A DNA stretch of 64,000 nt, taken from Candidatus Obscuribacterales bacterium. GTDB taxonomy: Bacteria > Cyanobacteriota > Vampirovibrionia > Obscuribacterales > Obscuribacteraceae. The notes under the pieces were generated by a model. It ran no database searches. It had not been told where the DNA came from and saw only the letters and a program-made list of their open reading frames with translations. Made by a program: the position numbers and the translations under genes. The stretch is taken from positions 186,001 through 250,000 of the forward strand of contig JAIEOQ010000005.1 of the NCBI GenBank assembly GCA_019750335.1, read 5' to 3'. Positions 7,748 to 16,295 of this stretch are shown here, in pieces; the stretch's first letter is position 1; each line of letters starts with the position of its first letter.

Positions 7748-8666
7748 TGCCAGTCGGGCATCCGGCGTATTAAAACATTATGGTATTGCAGCAAATGATC
7801 AAGAACCGCTAGTTGTTTCGCATCAAGAGTTTAGTCGAGGCGGGCATTATGGCATTGAAATTCCGGCGGTCAACTCGTTTAAAAGTCTTGAAATTACAAT
7901 CAATGCACTTAAGCGCGAAGGCATCCAGTGCACGCGTTTCAATGAAACTTTAGGGTCGCATCTTCTGAGCGATTCGGAAGTAAAAGAGATGTTAGCCATC
8001 TGCCGGCACAATCAGATTGGCATTCTGTTTAGTGTTGGACCGCGACCGGAGTATGACATAAAAGCTAGTTTTTATCGCAGTCAATTTGGTTTGGAAATGG
8101 GGCGGCGTTTAAACAATAGCGATGCAATCCGTCAATCTATTGAAGAAGTATTGCGCTTGGTTGACTTCGGTTGCCGAGGTTTTACGGTGTATGACATTGG
8201 ACTTTTTCGTATTCTCAATCAAATGAAAATAGATGGCATTTTGCCAAAAGAGCTGCTTCTAAAAGCGTCTACTCATTGTATGGTCACCAATTCAGAAACG
8301 GCAAAAGTGTATGAGGAGAATGGGGCGACAAGCGTCACTACTGCTCATGATTTAGGACTAGGGATGTTAGGTTCAATTCGCAAGCGCTGCGGTTTGCCAT
8401 TGGATGTCCCTACAGATGTTTATAAATCAAAGGGTGGCTTCATTCGCTTTTACGAGCTTTCCGAAATTATTCAAATCGCTTCACCGGTGATTTTAAAAAT
8501 GGGAGCCAGTGTTCAAGGGCATCCTTACGATACGGTCAAAGATGAGCTTTGTTTGGAAAGAGTAAAACGAATAAAAATCGGTTTAGAGATACTGGGCAGA
8601 AACATTCCAAGTGATTTGCGTTTTATTGACAGCACAGATCCTCAGGTGTGCTTGCCGGCAATTTAG
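7716..8666 (+). CDS. Peptidase U32-like TIM-barrel protein
   Basis: 316 aa, soluble. It has the U32-type alternation of strands and helices. The segments GFTVYDIGLFRILNQ, GATSVTTAHDLGLGMLGSI, LDVPTDVYKSKGGFIRFYE and SEIIQIASPVILKMG recall the U32/collagenase-like barrel with its conserved RxYE..EI......V.LK pattern. The four-cysteine cluster seen in U32 enzymes that carry an iron-sulphur centre is not visible. U32 proteins include peptidases and tRNA or quinone hydroxylases (RlhA, TrhP, UbiU/V), so the name does not give the reaction. It starts inside the previous gene (GAGAGG ahead of ATG 7716) and overlaps it by 32 bp. Confidence 0.6.
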   Translation: MVIELKTVEISASRASGVLKHYGIAANDQEPLVVSHQEFSRGGHYGIEIPAVNSFKSLEITINALKREGIQCTRFNETLGSHLLSDSEVKEMLAICRHNQIGILFSVGPRPEYDIKASFYRSQFGLEMGRRLNNSDAIRQSIEEVLRLVDFGCRGFTVYDIGLFRILNQMKIDGILPKELLLKASTHCMVTNSETAKVYEENGATSVTTAHDLGLGMLGSIRKRCGLPLDVPTDVYKSKGGFIRFYELSEIIQIASPVILKMGASVQGHPYDTVKDELCLERVKRIKIGLEILGRNIPSDLRFIDSTDPQVCLPAI

Positions 8667-8674
8667 GAGTTTTT

Positions 8675-9397
8675 ATGATCAAGCGATATAAAGAATATTC
8701 GGTTCAACTTGTTGATTGTCGGAAGATGCAAGGTGCGGTCTTACAGCTGATAAGCGACGATCTGTCGCGCTTTTTGCCGGAGCTGAAAATAGTCGACTAT
8801 TTTCAGAGCAAGCCAGACATCCTCAAAGACAGTGATTATGTAATCGTTAGCCGAAATAAAAACGGCGAAGCGATTGGTGTTCTGGCTTCAAAGTGGCATG
8901 TGGCGGCGGGCTTTGACTTTCTGCATATAATGACTATTTTTATTGCCGAACATTATCAAGGCACCGCCTTATTCAAACGAATGTGGGGTTTGCATTTTCA
9001 ATCGGTGCTTCATGACAAAGGCTTTTTTCCGGAAGTATTTTCTTTGAAAACATACAATCCGATATCCTGCTCTCTTTTACGGAGAGTGGCGCGTAAAGCG
9101 GATGCGGCTTTTTATCCTGATTTCAAAGGCAAGCAATCGGATTGGATCAAAGTCCGAGTCCAAGAGATTGCAGCGATACTCGAGCCGACTGCTGAATTTG
9201 TTGTAGAAAGCGGTGTGATAAAAAACGGAGGCGGCCTAGTTCCGCAAGACTTTTATCCGGAGCTGCCTAAAAGTGCAAAAGCAGACATCATGTCTTATTT
9301 CACAAATGAGCTGACAGCTAAAGACCGGCTTCTATGCTGTTTGTTCTGTCCGAATGAAGCTTCGGGGCAAAATATTTTGCAGCAATTTGCTGCTTAA
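8675..9397 (+). CDS. GNAT-like acyltransferase
   Basis: 240 aa. The N-terminal half shows a GNAT-like order: VIVSRNKNGEAIGVLASKW, then FLHIMTIFIAEHYQGTALFKRMW, where QGTALFKRMW stands in for the R/Q-x-x-G-x-G/A acetyl-CoA loop. This is followed by VFSLKTYNPISCSLLRRV, matching the usual N-x-x-S/A strand-helix. The last 80 residues are not recognised. ATG 8675 is chosen because AGGAG (8665-8669) overlaps the stop of the U32-like gene. The substrate could be an amine made earlier in the same pathway, which is inference from operon position. Confidence 0.55.
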   Translation: MIKRYKEYSVQLVDCRKMQGAVLQLISDDLSRFLPELKIVDYFQSKPDILKDSDYVIVSRNKNGEAIGVLASKWHVAAGFDFLHIMTIFIAEHYQGTALFKRMWGLHFQSVLHDKGFFPEVFSLKTYNPISCSLLRRVARKADAAFYPDFKGKQSDWIKVRVQEIAAILEPTAEFVVESGVIKNGGGLVPQDFYPELPKSAKADIMSYFTNELTAKDRLLCCLFCPNEASGQNILQQFAA

Positions 9398-9407
9398 AGG
9401 AGAATAA

Positions 9408-9899
9408 ATGAACTCTTGGTATGCTTGGCTGCTTTTGGTAGTCGGTCTTGCGCAGATGGCTGGCGATCTATTTCATCTGCCGATCCTAAAAGGGGTTGCG
9501 GCAGCCACTATGTGTTCTCCTTGCCCTAAAGTTTTTACAGCTCACAAAGGCTATGAAACTTATTCGACAAAATTTATTGTCGAGTGGAAAGATTGGCAGG
9601 GGCATTGGCGGTCGCTGCCGATAGATCGCGCTGCTTATGAGCGTATTGCTGGGCCATACTGTCGGCGAAAAATATTTGAAGCTGTAGTTGTGCATTGGCC
9701 GGTAGCGGCAAATGAGCCGGCTATTAAAAAGATGTTTCAGCAAGTAAGCAAATATGCTTTAACCGGAAAAGCGCCTTTGCTGCGTGAGCTTGGGATCAAA
9801 CAGCCACAAATTGCCGGTTCACTACGCATTCATTTTGTACCGGCAACAGGTATAGATATGGGCAGCTTGCCGCGCTTTTTAGAGGTGTCTTGCTTATGA
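9408..9899 (+). CDS. Small membrane-anchored protein paired with the HTTM-like gene
   Basis: 163 aa. A single N-terminal hydrophobic segment (residues 4-18) anchors a soluble domain with CSPCPKVF, FIVEWKDWQGHW, AGPYCRRKIFEAVVVHWP and KAPLLRELGI. I cannot name a Pfam family, but a conserved GPY-x-RR motif and LLRELG tail are visible. AAGGAG ahead of ATG 9408 supports the start. It ends with an ATGA overlap into the multi-pass gene, so the two products are probably a stoichiometric pair. Confidence 0.6.
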   Translation: MNSWYAWLLLVVGLAQMAGDLFHLPILKGVAAATMCSPCPKVFTAHKGYETYSTKFIVEWKDWQGHWRSLPIDRAAYERIAGPYCRRKIFEAVVVHWPVAANEPAIKKMFQQVSKYALTGKAPLLRELGIKQPQIAGSLRIHFVPATGIDMGSLPRFLEVSCL

Positions 9900-10732
9900 C
9901 ATATTTTGGACAAAACGGTTGGACTGCCGGTCAATATCAGATCTATCGTTGGTTGTTCGGCGTCTATCTGGCCTTTCATTTCGCTACTCTGGTTCCTTGG
10001 GGCAAAGAGATGTTTTCAAATGAAGGTTGTTTGGCTGAAGCCAGTCTCAGCCCTTTGGTCCATCTGTTTCCAAATATTCTGGCGGTTTATGATTCACCGC
10101 TATGGATCATGTTACTGCTTTTGAGTGCCGTCATTTTGAGCTTTTGTTTTGCTTGGGGCATTTATGATCGTTCTGCGGCTCTTGTGTTGTGGTATATCTG
10201 GGCTTGTCTTTTCGGACGAAACCCTTTTATTTCAAATCCGGCTTTACCTTATGTAGGCATTCTTTTGCTTGCTCATGCCTGCATTCCGAAAAATCAAAAA
10301 GGCATACCGCAATCAATCTTTCTTGTTGTCTGGATTCTTATGGCAGCGGGCTATTCTTACAGTGGTTATACAAAGCTTGTTAGCCCCTCGTGGTTAGACG
10401 GTACAGCTGTAGAAAAAATTCTTAGCAGTCCACTTGCCAGACCAGGTGTACTCAAAGAAATTTTCTTTGCCTTGCCGCCGCTCTTTCTACAAATGGCAAC
10501 TTATGTCACTCTTGTTGCTGAGCTATGTTTTTTACCTCTGGCTTTATTGCCGGCGGCCCGTCCTTTTATTTGGGCTGCGCTTTTAGCAATGCATATAAGC
10601 TTTCTTGATCTGATTGATTTCGCTGATTTGAGCTTAGGTATGATCTTTCTGCACTTCTTTACTTTTGATCCGCGCTGGATCAAGCCGCGTTTGTTTATCG
10701 GTGCTCAGGTTGGTGGATCTTTTTCTTTGTGA
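9896..10732 (+). CDS. HTTM-domain (vitamin K gamma-carboxylase-like) multi-pass protein
   Basis: 278 aa with about seven membrane segments. The pattern of YQIYRWLFGVYLAFHF near the N-terminus, FGRNPFISNPALPYVGILLLAHA in the middle, then SGYTKLVSPSWLDGTAV and LLAMHISFLDLIDFADLSLGMIFLHFFTFDP, fits the HTTM family. Vitamin K-dependent carboxylase is its best-known member. In bacteria most HTTM proteins have no known substrate. The start is ATG 9896, overlapping the previous stop by 4 bp. The 3' end overlaps the convergent RND gene by 38 bp. It closes the five-gene operon that begins at 6962. Confidence 0.68.
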   Translation: MTYFGQNGWTAGQYQIYRWLFGVYLAFHFATLVPWGKEMFSNEGCLAEASLSPLVHLFPNILAVYDSPLWIMLLLLSAVILSFCFAWGIYDRSAALVLWYIWACLFGRNPFISNPALPYVGILLLAHACIPKNQKGIPQSIFLVVWILMAAGYSYSGYTKLVSPSWLDGTAVEKILSSPLARPGVLKEIFFALPPLFLQMATYVTLVAELCFLPLALLPAARPFIWAALLAMHISFLDLIDFADLSLGMIFLHFFTFDPRWIKPRLFIGAQVGGSFSL

Positions 10733-13700
10733 ATTGATCCATCAGTACATAGATTACCGGCACTATATAAAGGCTGAGCACTGAAGATAGGATCATGCCG
10801 CCGCAAACAGCCGTACCTAACGAATGTCTACCGGCAGCGCCGGCACCACTGGCAAATACGAGGGGTAAGATACCCATGATGAAAGCTAAGCTGGTCATTA
10901 AAATCGGACGCAAGCGAATCTCGGCAGCTTTTTCTACTGCTTCTTCTGCTTTCAGTCCTTGTTCTTTCAATTGATTGGCAAATTCAACGATTAGGATGGC
11001 GTTTTTGCTAGCTAAGCCAATCAGCATTACTAATCCGATTTGACAAAAAACATCGTTTTGTAGTCCGCGTAAATGTTGAGCTAAAAGTGCGCCAAGCATT
11101 GCCAGAGGCACGGAAAAAAGAATGATGAATGGATCGCTGAAGCTTTCATATTGAGCGGCTAAGACCAGGAAAACAAAGAGTAAACCCAGTGAAAAAATGA
11201 TGAATGTTTTTGTGCCGGCTTCGCGTTCTTCTTGCGAAATACCGGTCCATTCATATGACATGCCGTCAGGCAACACTTTCTTTGCTAACTGCTCCATTGC
11301 TTGCATGGCCTGTCCTGAGCTGAAGCCCGGAGCAGCCGAACCGTTTACTTCGGTGGAGCGGAACAGATTGTAATGTGAAATAGTTTGCGGAGAGGTTGTG
11401 CGTGAAATGCGAATCAAGTTGCTCAGCGGCACCATCTCTTCTTTTTGTGAGCGTACATAAAAACCGTTTATGTCGTTAGGATTGGCCCGGAAAGCTTGGT
11501 CGCCTTGTACATAAACACGATAAATACGTGCTCCTAAATCAAAATCGTTGACATAAGCCGAGCCGAGCATAACGCTTATGGTGGTGAATAAGTCGTTCAA
11601 TGAAATTGAAAGTGCTTTTGCACGATCGCGATCGACATCTACCTGCAATTGCGGGCTGTTGCCTTTATACGTGCTGAAAATGCCGGCAAGACCCGGTGTC
11701 ATATTTGCTTGACGGCAGAACTGTTGAGTGACGTCACCTAACTGTTTGAGATCGGCTGCGCGTAAATCTTGAATTTCAAAAACAAAACCGCCGTAATTAC
11801 CTAAGCCTTCAATCGGTGGTGGATTAAAAGGGATGACCGTAGCGTCTGTTATTGACATGAGCGGCATACGAACGCGGTTAATGATGCTGTCCAAATCCTG
11901 ACCAGGTTGTTTACGATCATGCCAGGGCTTTAAGCTGGAGAAGACAATACCGCCGCTTGGGCTGTTGCCGCTGAAACTAAAGCCAACAATGCCGAATGAA
12001 GATTCAATTTCCGGAACTTTGTCCAACTCTTTTTCAATCTGTTTTAAAACATTCAGAGTGTAGTTTACTGATACACCTTCCGGCGCCTGAATAATCGTAA
12101 TGAAATAACCGGAGTCTTCATTTGGTACAAAAGATGTTGGTACGACCTGGAAAAGAAAGTAAGTAGCTCCAAGCAAGCCGACAAAAATAAGCAGAGTGAT
12201 TGCTTTAAGACGCAGAGCTACTTTAAGGCTTGAAGCATAAATTGATTTCAGCCAATCCAAAAAGCTGTTAACGTAATGAAAAACAATGTTTTCCTTTTTC
12301 TCTTCTTCTTTGAGCCAAAGAGCGGATAGGGCAGGAGTAAGAGTGAGTGCGTTAAAAGTAGAGATTGCTACCGAGATGGCGATGGTTAAAGCGAACTGTT
12401 TATAGAGCTGTCCGGTTGTTCCAGGAAAGAAAGCTACTGGAATAAAAACAGCGCCTAATACTAAAGAGATGGCAATGACTGCGCCTGTGACTTCGCCCAT
12501 TGCTTCGGTTGCTGCTTTAAGCGGTGGCAGTTTTTTCTCTTTGATAAAGCGGCTAATATTTTCCAGAACAACAATAGCGTCGTCGACCACAAGTCCGGTA
12601 GCTAAAGTCAGACCGAATAAAGTTAGTGTATTGATTGAGAACCCGAGCATCTTCATCACAGCAAAAGTACCGATTAAAGAGACCGGAATGGTGATTGCCG
12701 GAATAATTGTGCTGCGCCAATTTTGTAAGAATAAGAAGATAACAACAACAACCAAAAGAATGGCTTGAGAAAGAGTGACAATTACTTCTTTGATTGATTC
12801 TTTAACAGCTAGTGTTGTGTCAAAAGCAAAATCGTAAGTCATGCCTGGCGGAAAACGTTTTGACAACTTTTCCATTTCACGGCGGACGCCTTCGGCTACT
12901 TCAATGGCGTTGGAGCCTGGACGTTGGAAGATTCCTAAGCCAACGGCTTCCTGTTTTTTGTAGCGGACGATAGTTTGATAATCTTCGGCTCCAAGCTCGA
13001 CACGTCCGACATCTTTAATGCGGATAATCGATCCGTCGGTGCCGGTTTTGAGAATTATCTGTTCAAACTCTTGCGGTGTTTTTAAGCGACCGCTTGCCCG
13101 CACACTGATTTGAAAGCTTTGATCGGTCATAACCGGTGGTTGTCCGATTTGACCGGCGGCAATCTGCTGATTTTGTTCGGCTACTGCTTGTACTACTTCT
13201 GCAGCCGTCAGCTTTTGTTTAGCGAGTCTTTGGGGATCAAGCCAGACGCGCATTGAATATTTGCGCTCGCCGAAAATTTCGCAATTGCCTACACCTTTTA
13301 TCCGCTTTAAAGCATCCTTGATATAAAGGTCGGCATAGTTACTTAAAAACTGACTGTCATAGCGGTTGTCTACGGAACGCAAACCGATTGCCAAAACGAA
13401 AGCGGTTGACACTTTATTGATACTGACGCCGGTTCGTTTTACTTCGTCGGGTAAGCGACCTTGTACAGCAGCTACTCTTGTTTGTACGTCGACAGCAGCC
13501 AAGTCGATGTCGCGTTCAAGATCGAAGGTGACACTTATGTTGCTTTGTCCGTCGTTACCACTGGTTGAAGAGATATATTTGATGCCGGTGGCGCCGTTGA
13601 TCTGTTGCTCAAGAGGGCTTGTTACCGAATTCTCCACAACTTGAGCGCTGGCGCCGGTGTAAATCGAGGCAACAGCTACTCGTGGTGGAGCGATATTCGG

Positions 13701-13808
13701 ATACTGCTCTACGGGCAAGCTGGGAACGCTTATTAGCCCGGCAAGCAAAATGATGAATGAGCAGACCGTGGAAAAAATCGGACGCTTGATGAAGAAGTCT
13801 ACAAGCAT
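10695..13808 (-). CDS. RND multidrug-efflux inner-membrane pump (HAE1/AcrB-like)
   Basis: 1037 aa, the usual AcrB length, with twelve membrane segments and two large periplasmic loops. It exports hydrophobic compounds using the proton gradient. The N-terminus MLVDFFIKRPIFSTVCSF is the HAE1 signature. The proton-relay pair is in GLVVDDAIVVLEN at about residue 405, and the second half carries the matching GLASKNAILIVEF. It follows the adaptor gene by 10 bp in one operon. No outer-membrane factor is encoded next to it, and the TolC-family gene at 23.7 kb could serve. The drug or lipid substrate cannot be read from sequence. Confidence 0.93.
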   Translation of the reverse strand: MLVDFFIKRPIFSTVCSFIILLAGLISVPSLPVEQYPNIAPPRVAVASIYTGASAQVVENSVTSPLEQQINGATGIKYISSTSGNDGQSNISVTFDLERDIDLAAVDVQTRVAAVQGRLPDEVKRTGVSINKVSTAFVLAIGLRSVDNRYDSQFLSNYADLYIKDALKRIKGVGNCEIFGERKYSMRVWLDPQRLAKQKLTAAEVVQAVAEQNQQIAAGQIGQPPVMTDQSFQISVRASGRLKTPQEFEQIILKTGTDGSIIRIKDVGRVELGAEDYQTIVRYKKQEAVGLGIFQRPGSNAIEVAEGVRREMEKLSKRFPPGMTYDFAFDTTLAVKESIKEVIVTLSQAILLVVVVIFLFLQNWRSTIIPAITIPVSLIGTFAVMKMLGFSINTLTLFGLTLATGLVVDDAIVVLENISRFIKEKKLPPLKAATEAMGEVTGAVIAISLVLGAVFIPVAFFPGTTGQLYKQFALTIAISVAISTFNALTLTPALSALWLKEEEKKENIVFHYVNSFLDWLKSIYASSLKVALRLKAITLLIFVGLLGATYFLFQVVPTSFVPNEDSGYFITIIQAPEGVSVNYTLNVLKQIEKELDKVPEIESSFGIVGFSFSGNSPSGGIVFSSLKPWHDRKQPGQDLDSIINRVRMPLMSITDATVIPFNPPPIEGLGNYGGFVFEIQDLRAADLKQLGDVTQQFCRQANMTPGLAGIFSTYKGNSPQLQVDVDRDRAKALSISLNDLFTTISVMLGSAYVNDFDLGARIYRVYVQGDQAFRANPNDINGFYVRSQKEEMVPLSNLIRISRTTSPQTISHYNLFRSTEVNGSAAPGFSSGQAMQAMEQLAKKVLPDGMSYEWTGISQEEREAGTKTFIIFSLGLLFVFLVLAAQYESFSDPFIILFSVPLAMLGALLAQHLRGLQNDVFCQIGLVMLIGLASKNAILIVEFANQLKEQGLKAEEAVEKAAEIRLRPILMTSLAFIMGILPLVFASGAGAAGRHSLGTAVCGGMILSSVLSLYIVPVIYVLMDQFTKKKIHQPEHR

Positions 13809-13818
13809 GCCCTCTCCG

Positions 13819-15084
13819 TTATGGTGTGGCGGCGATGGCCATGCCGTCGCTGAGATTCTGTACGCCGGAGCATACTAATTTTTCACCTTTGTGCAACCCG
13901 CTCAACACTCGATAGTTGTTACCTTCGATGTCGCCTAGCTCAACACGCTTTTGTTTGGCGATTAATTTGCCGGCATCGTTGGTCTCGGCAACAAAAACAA
14001 AAAATTGTCCGCTTAGTTGGGTTACGGAGCTTGTCGGAATCACCGGTGCCAGCTCTTCTTTCCAGACTATTTGTGCACTTAAAAGTTGTCCTGGACGCAG
14101 CTTGCCATCAAGATTTGGTATGGCAGCCTTAACTAAAACAGACTGATTGTCGTTATTAACTTGTGGTGAGATAAAAGAAACGACTCCGGAACCACAAACA
14201 GTTTTGTTATTGTCATACAGATTGACTAAAAGTCCTTGTTTGAGCTTTAGCGTCTGACCGGTCGGCACATCAACATAGGCCTCCAGGGGGCGGCTTTGGT
14301 TGACCGTGGTCAGCACTGTAGAAGATGTGACATATTCGCCGAGTTTTACCGGGATGTCACCGACTATGCCGTCTAAAGGTGCTTTGACTGTGTAATAGCG
14401 TAACTGTTCGTTTTGTTCGCTGATGTGTGAAGTAGATTGTTTGATTAGTTGTTCGTCTTTGTCAACAACTGCTTGCTGAGCTTTGATCTGTGACTCAAGT
14501 GATTCAAGATCCGACTGTGCTACTTTCAAATTAGTAGTATGTTGATCTACCGCTTCGTGAGAAACTGCTCCCTGGGTATAGAGAAGGCTGTAGCGTCCGA
14601 GTTGTGCTTTGCAAAATTCGACAGTGGCAATTTTTGACGAACGGCTTGCTTGCAGGGATTTTAAGCTAGCCGCGGCATTGTCTCTTTCGGAACGTAAGGA
14701 GCCGGCTGTGGCAATTAAAGTGTTTACTGTGGCAATTTGTTTAGCTTGATCGAGCTTGATTAAAGGTGCGCCTTTTGTCACTTGTTGCCCGGAGACCACA
14801 TAAATATCTTCAATTTGTCCGGGAACTTGTGACTGCAAAGTTATTGCTTTTCTTGATTTTAAAGTAGCAAGCAAGGTTGATTTATCGGCAACAAGCTCTT
14901 CTGCCACAGGTTGAAGACGAACCGACATCACCGGACCGCCGGCATCGCGATTGGAAGGAGTGGCTTGCTGGCAGGCGCTTAATTGGCTAACAATCAAACA
15001 CAGCAAAAGACCGCTCAAACAATATTGCCGAGCAAGCAAACGAATTATAGAGGGGTTAGTTCGTCGTGTTACCAAAATATCCAT
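13819..15084 (-). CDS. RND periplasmic adaptor lipoprotein (MFP/HlyD family)
   Basis: 421 aa. A signal peptide ends in the lipobox LSAC (lipidated Cys38), so the protein is anchored in the inner membrane facing the periplasm. Then come the split lipoyl half-motif (KAITLQSQVPGQIEDIYVVSGQQVTKGAPLIKLD), a long alpha-helical hairpin (about 110-225), and the second half YYTVKAPLDGIVGDIPVKLGEYV. Beta-barrel and membrane-proximal domains follow. This is the AcrA/MexA layout, which bridges the pump to a TolC-type channel. It is first in the operon, 10 bp ahead of the pump gene. Confidence 0.9.
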   Translation of the reverse strand: MDILVTRRTNPSIIRLLARQYCLSGLLLCLIVSQLSACQQATPSNRDAGGPVMSVRLQPVAEELVADKSTLLATLKSRKAITLQSQVPGQIEDIYVVSGQQVTKGAPLIKLDQAKQIATVNTLIATAGSLRSERDNAAASLKSLQASRSSKIATVEFCKAQLGRYSLLYTQGAVSHEAVDQHTTNLKVAQSDLESLESQIKAQQAVVDKDEQLIKQSTSHISEQNEQLRYYTVKAPLDGIVGDIPVKLGEYVTSSTVLTTVNQSRPLEAYVDVPTGQTLKLKQGLLVNLYDNNKTVCGSGVVSFISPQVNNDNQSVLVKAAIPNLDGKLRPGQLLSAQIVWKEELAPVIPTSSVTQLSGQFFVFVAETNDAGKLIAKQKRVELGDIEGNNYRVLSGLHKGEKLVCSGVQNLSDGMAIAATP

Positions 15085-15166
15085 GAACCTGCACGCCCAT
15101 TCTAATTCTAGCGAGATTTCGCCCTGTACAGGTGAATATTAAAAGCGAATCACGTAAGCGTAGTGA

Positions 15167-15979
15167 TTATGGTATCAAGTCCGGTGTCAAGCGATAGAGG
15201 TAACGAATGGTAGCGGCGTCGTTTGCTGATATTACGCCTCGTCCGTAATAAATGCTCATCAAATCACCGGGATTGGGGCTGTGATCTTCAATGCCGAGAG
15301 CATGACCCATTTCGTGTGCAGCAGCGGCTCGCAGCTTATCGTAGGGCATTGGTGTTCCGCCGGGCTCTGTTGTGCGCAAAAGGATGACTACCGGTTTGAA
15401 ATCAGCCTGACCGCCAGCCAGGATTGCTTTGTAGGGGAAGCTCTCTTTGGAAGTGACCCCGCGAATATCGTTGGCAAAAAGTCCCAGTCCTAACTTGTTT
15501 ACAAAGTGGTGGGTCCAGAACACATAAATATCGGCATCAGCCGGATTATCGGTTAGCTCATAACGAAAAAGCCCTTCCCGTTCAAAGGCTTTCCACATTT
15601 GAATCCCTTGTGTGGCTGCCTGACGCATTCCTTCGTTGAACTCTTGGGCTTGGGGCAGGCTATTTAAAGCTTCCGGGCTGGATAGCACTTGAGCCGCTAA
15701 AAACGGCCAATCAGCTTTGTTGTCTACGTTGGTTCGCGGTGCGCCGGTGCTTTCATCCACATACCCGTCCAGGCAGGAGCCGGGGGAGACGTACACTTTT
15801 AGTGGCATTTGTTCGGGTAGCCAGTGAATAACACCGTATTGACTGCGAAATTGAGGATATACCTGTCCGCTCGCCGGACGTTTAGGCGCAGGTTTACTTG
15901 TCGGGCGGGCTAAAGTTGAGTTCAGACCGGCAAAGACAATCAAACAAAGGCTGAGAAATGTTTTGTGAGATCCCCGCAT
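15167..15979 (-). CDS. Secreted matrixin-like zinc metalloprotease
   Basis: 270 aa. An N-terminal signal peptide (FLSLCLIVFAGLNSTLA) is followed by a Pro-rich linker and a metzincin catalytic domain. The zinc site HExxHxxGxxH is complete: HEMGHALGIEDH, with H222, E223, H226 and H233. A Met-turn candidate follows in NPGDLMSIYY. It resembles matrixins (M10) and should cleave proteins outside the cytoplasm. No propeptide cysteine switch (PRCGxPD) is seen, so zymogen control by that route is unlikely. I chose ATG 15979, preceded by AGGAG. A TTG 21 bp upstream contains that AGGAG within its own coding frame. Confidence 0.82.
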   Translation of the reverse strand: MRGSHKTFLSLCLIVFAGLNSTLARPTSKPAPKRPASGQVYPQFRSQYGVIHWLPEQMPLKVYVSPGSCLDGYVDESTGAPRTNVDNKADWPFLAAQVLSSPEALNSLPQAQEFNEGMRQAATQGIQMWKAFEREGLFRYELTDNPADADIYVFWTHHFVNKLGLGLFANDIRGVTSKESFPYKAILAGGQADFKPVVILLRTTEPGGTPMPYDKLRAAAAHEMGHALGIEDHSPNPGDLMSIYYGRGVISANDAATIRYLYRLTPDLIP

Positions 15980-16136
15980 GCCGCGCCTACTCCTTTGCAA
16001 GCCCTAGAAAGTCCTGGACAATTCCAGCTTCAAAAACCATAATAATCGTGAACCTAAGATAGGAGCAATTCTAAGGGAAAGCTTAAACGAAAAGCACTTT
16101 TGCTAATTACTATCTATATTGAAGTTGCGCTTCTAT

Positions 16137-16200
16137 CCGCAGTATCTCCAGGCGAGGAACTTAAGGGATTGAGTTCGTCGGGGCAGCACCGACCCTGCGG
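16137..16200 (+). ncRNA. Structured leader RNA candidate upstream of glmU
   Basis: CCGCAG (16137-16142) pairs with CTGCGG (16195-16200). Inside this closing stem a smaller hairpin is formed by GTCGG (16177-16181) and CCGAC (16189-16193). An intrinsic terminator follows at 16229. The layout of closed aptamer-like domain, linker, terminator and ORF is that of a cis-acting riboswitch or attenuator. I cannot match it to a known riboswitch class. It could also be a short independent RNA. Confidence 0.35.
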
Positions 16201-16228
16201 CCATAATCAAATAATCTAGCGCATTGCT

Positions 16229-16263
16229 GAGCTCAAACAGATCGTTTGGGCTCTTCTTTTTTG
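16229..16263 (+). terminator. Intrinsic terminator inside the glmU 5' region
   Basis: A 10-bp stem with one G-T pair (16229-16238 with 16244-16253) and an AGATC loop is followed by TTCTTTTTT. No plus-strand gene ends upstream of it for over 5 kb, because the neighbour is the minus-strand matrixin. It therefore most likely acts on the transcript that leads into glmU, or ends a small RNA. Confidence 0.75.
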
Positions 16264-16295
16264 CTAAACTCAAGCCGGGTTGGATGGGTTGTGCA

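Noticed and set aside
12469..12768. Plus-strand 99-aa frame inside the RND pump gene
   Set aside because: Shadow of a conserved transmembrane stretch in the pump gene.
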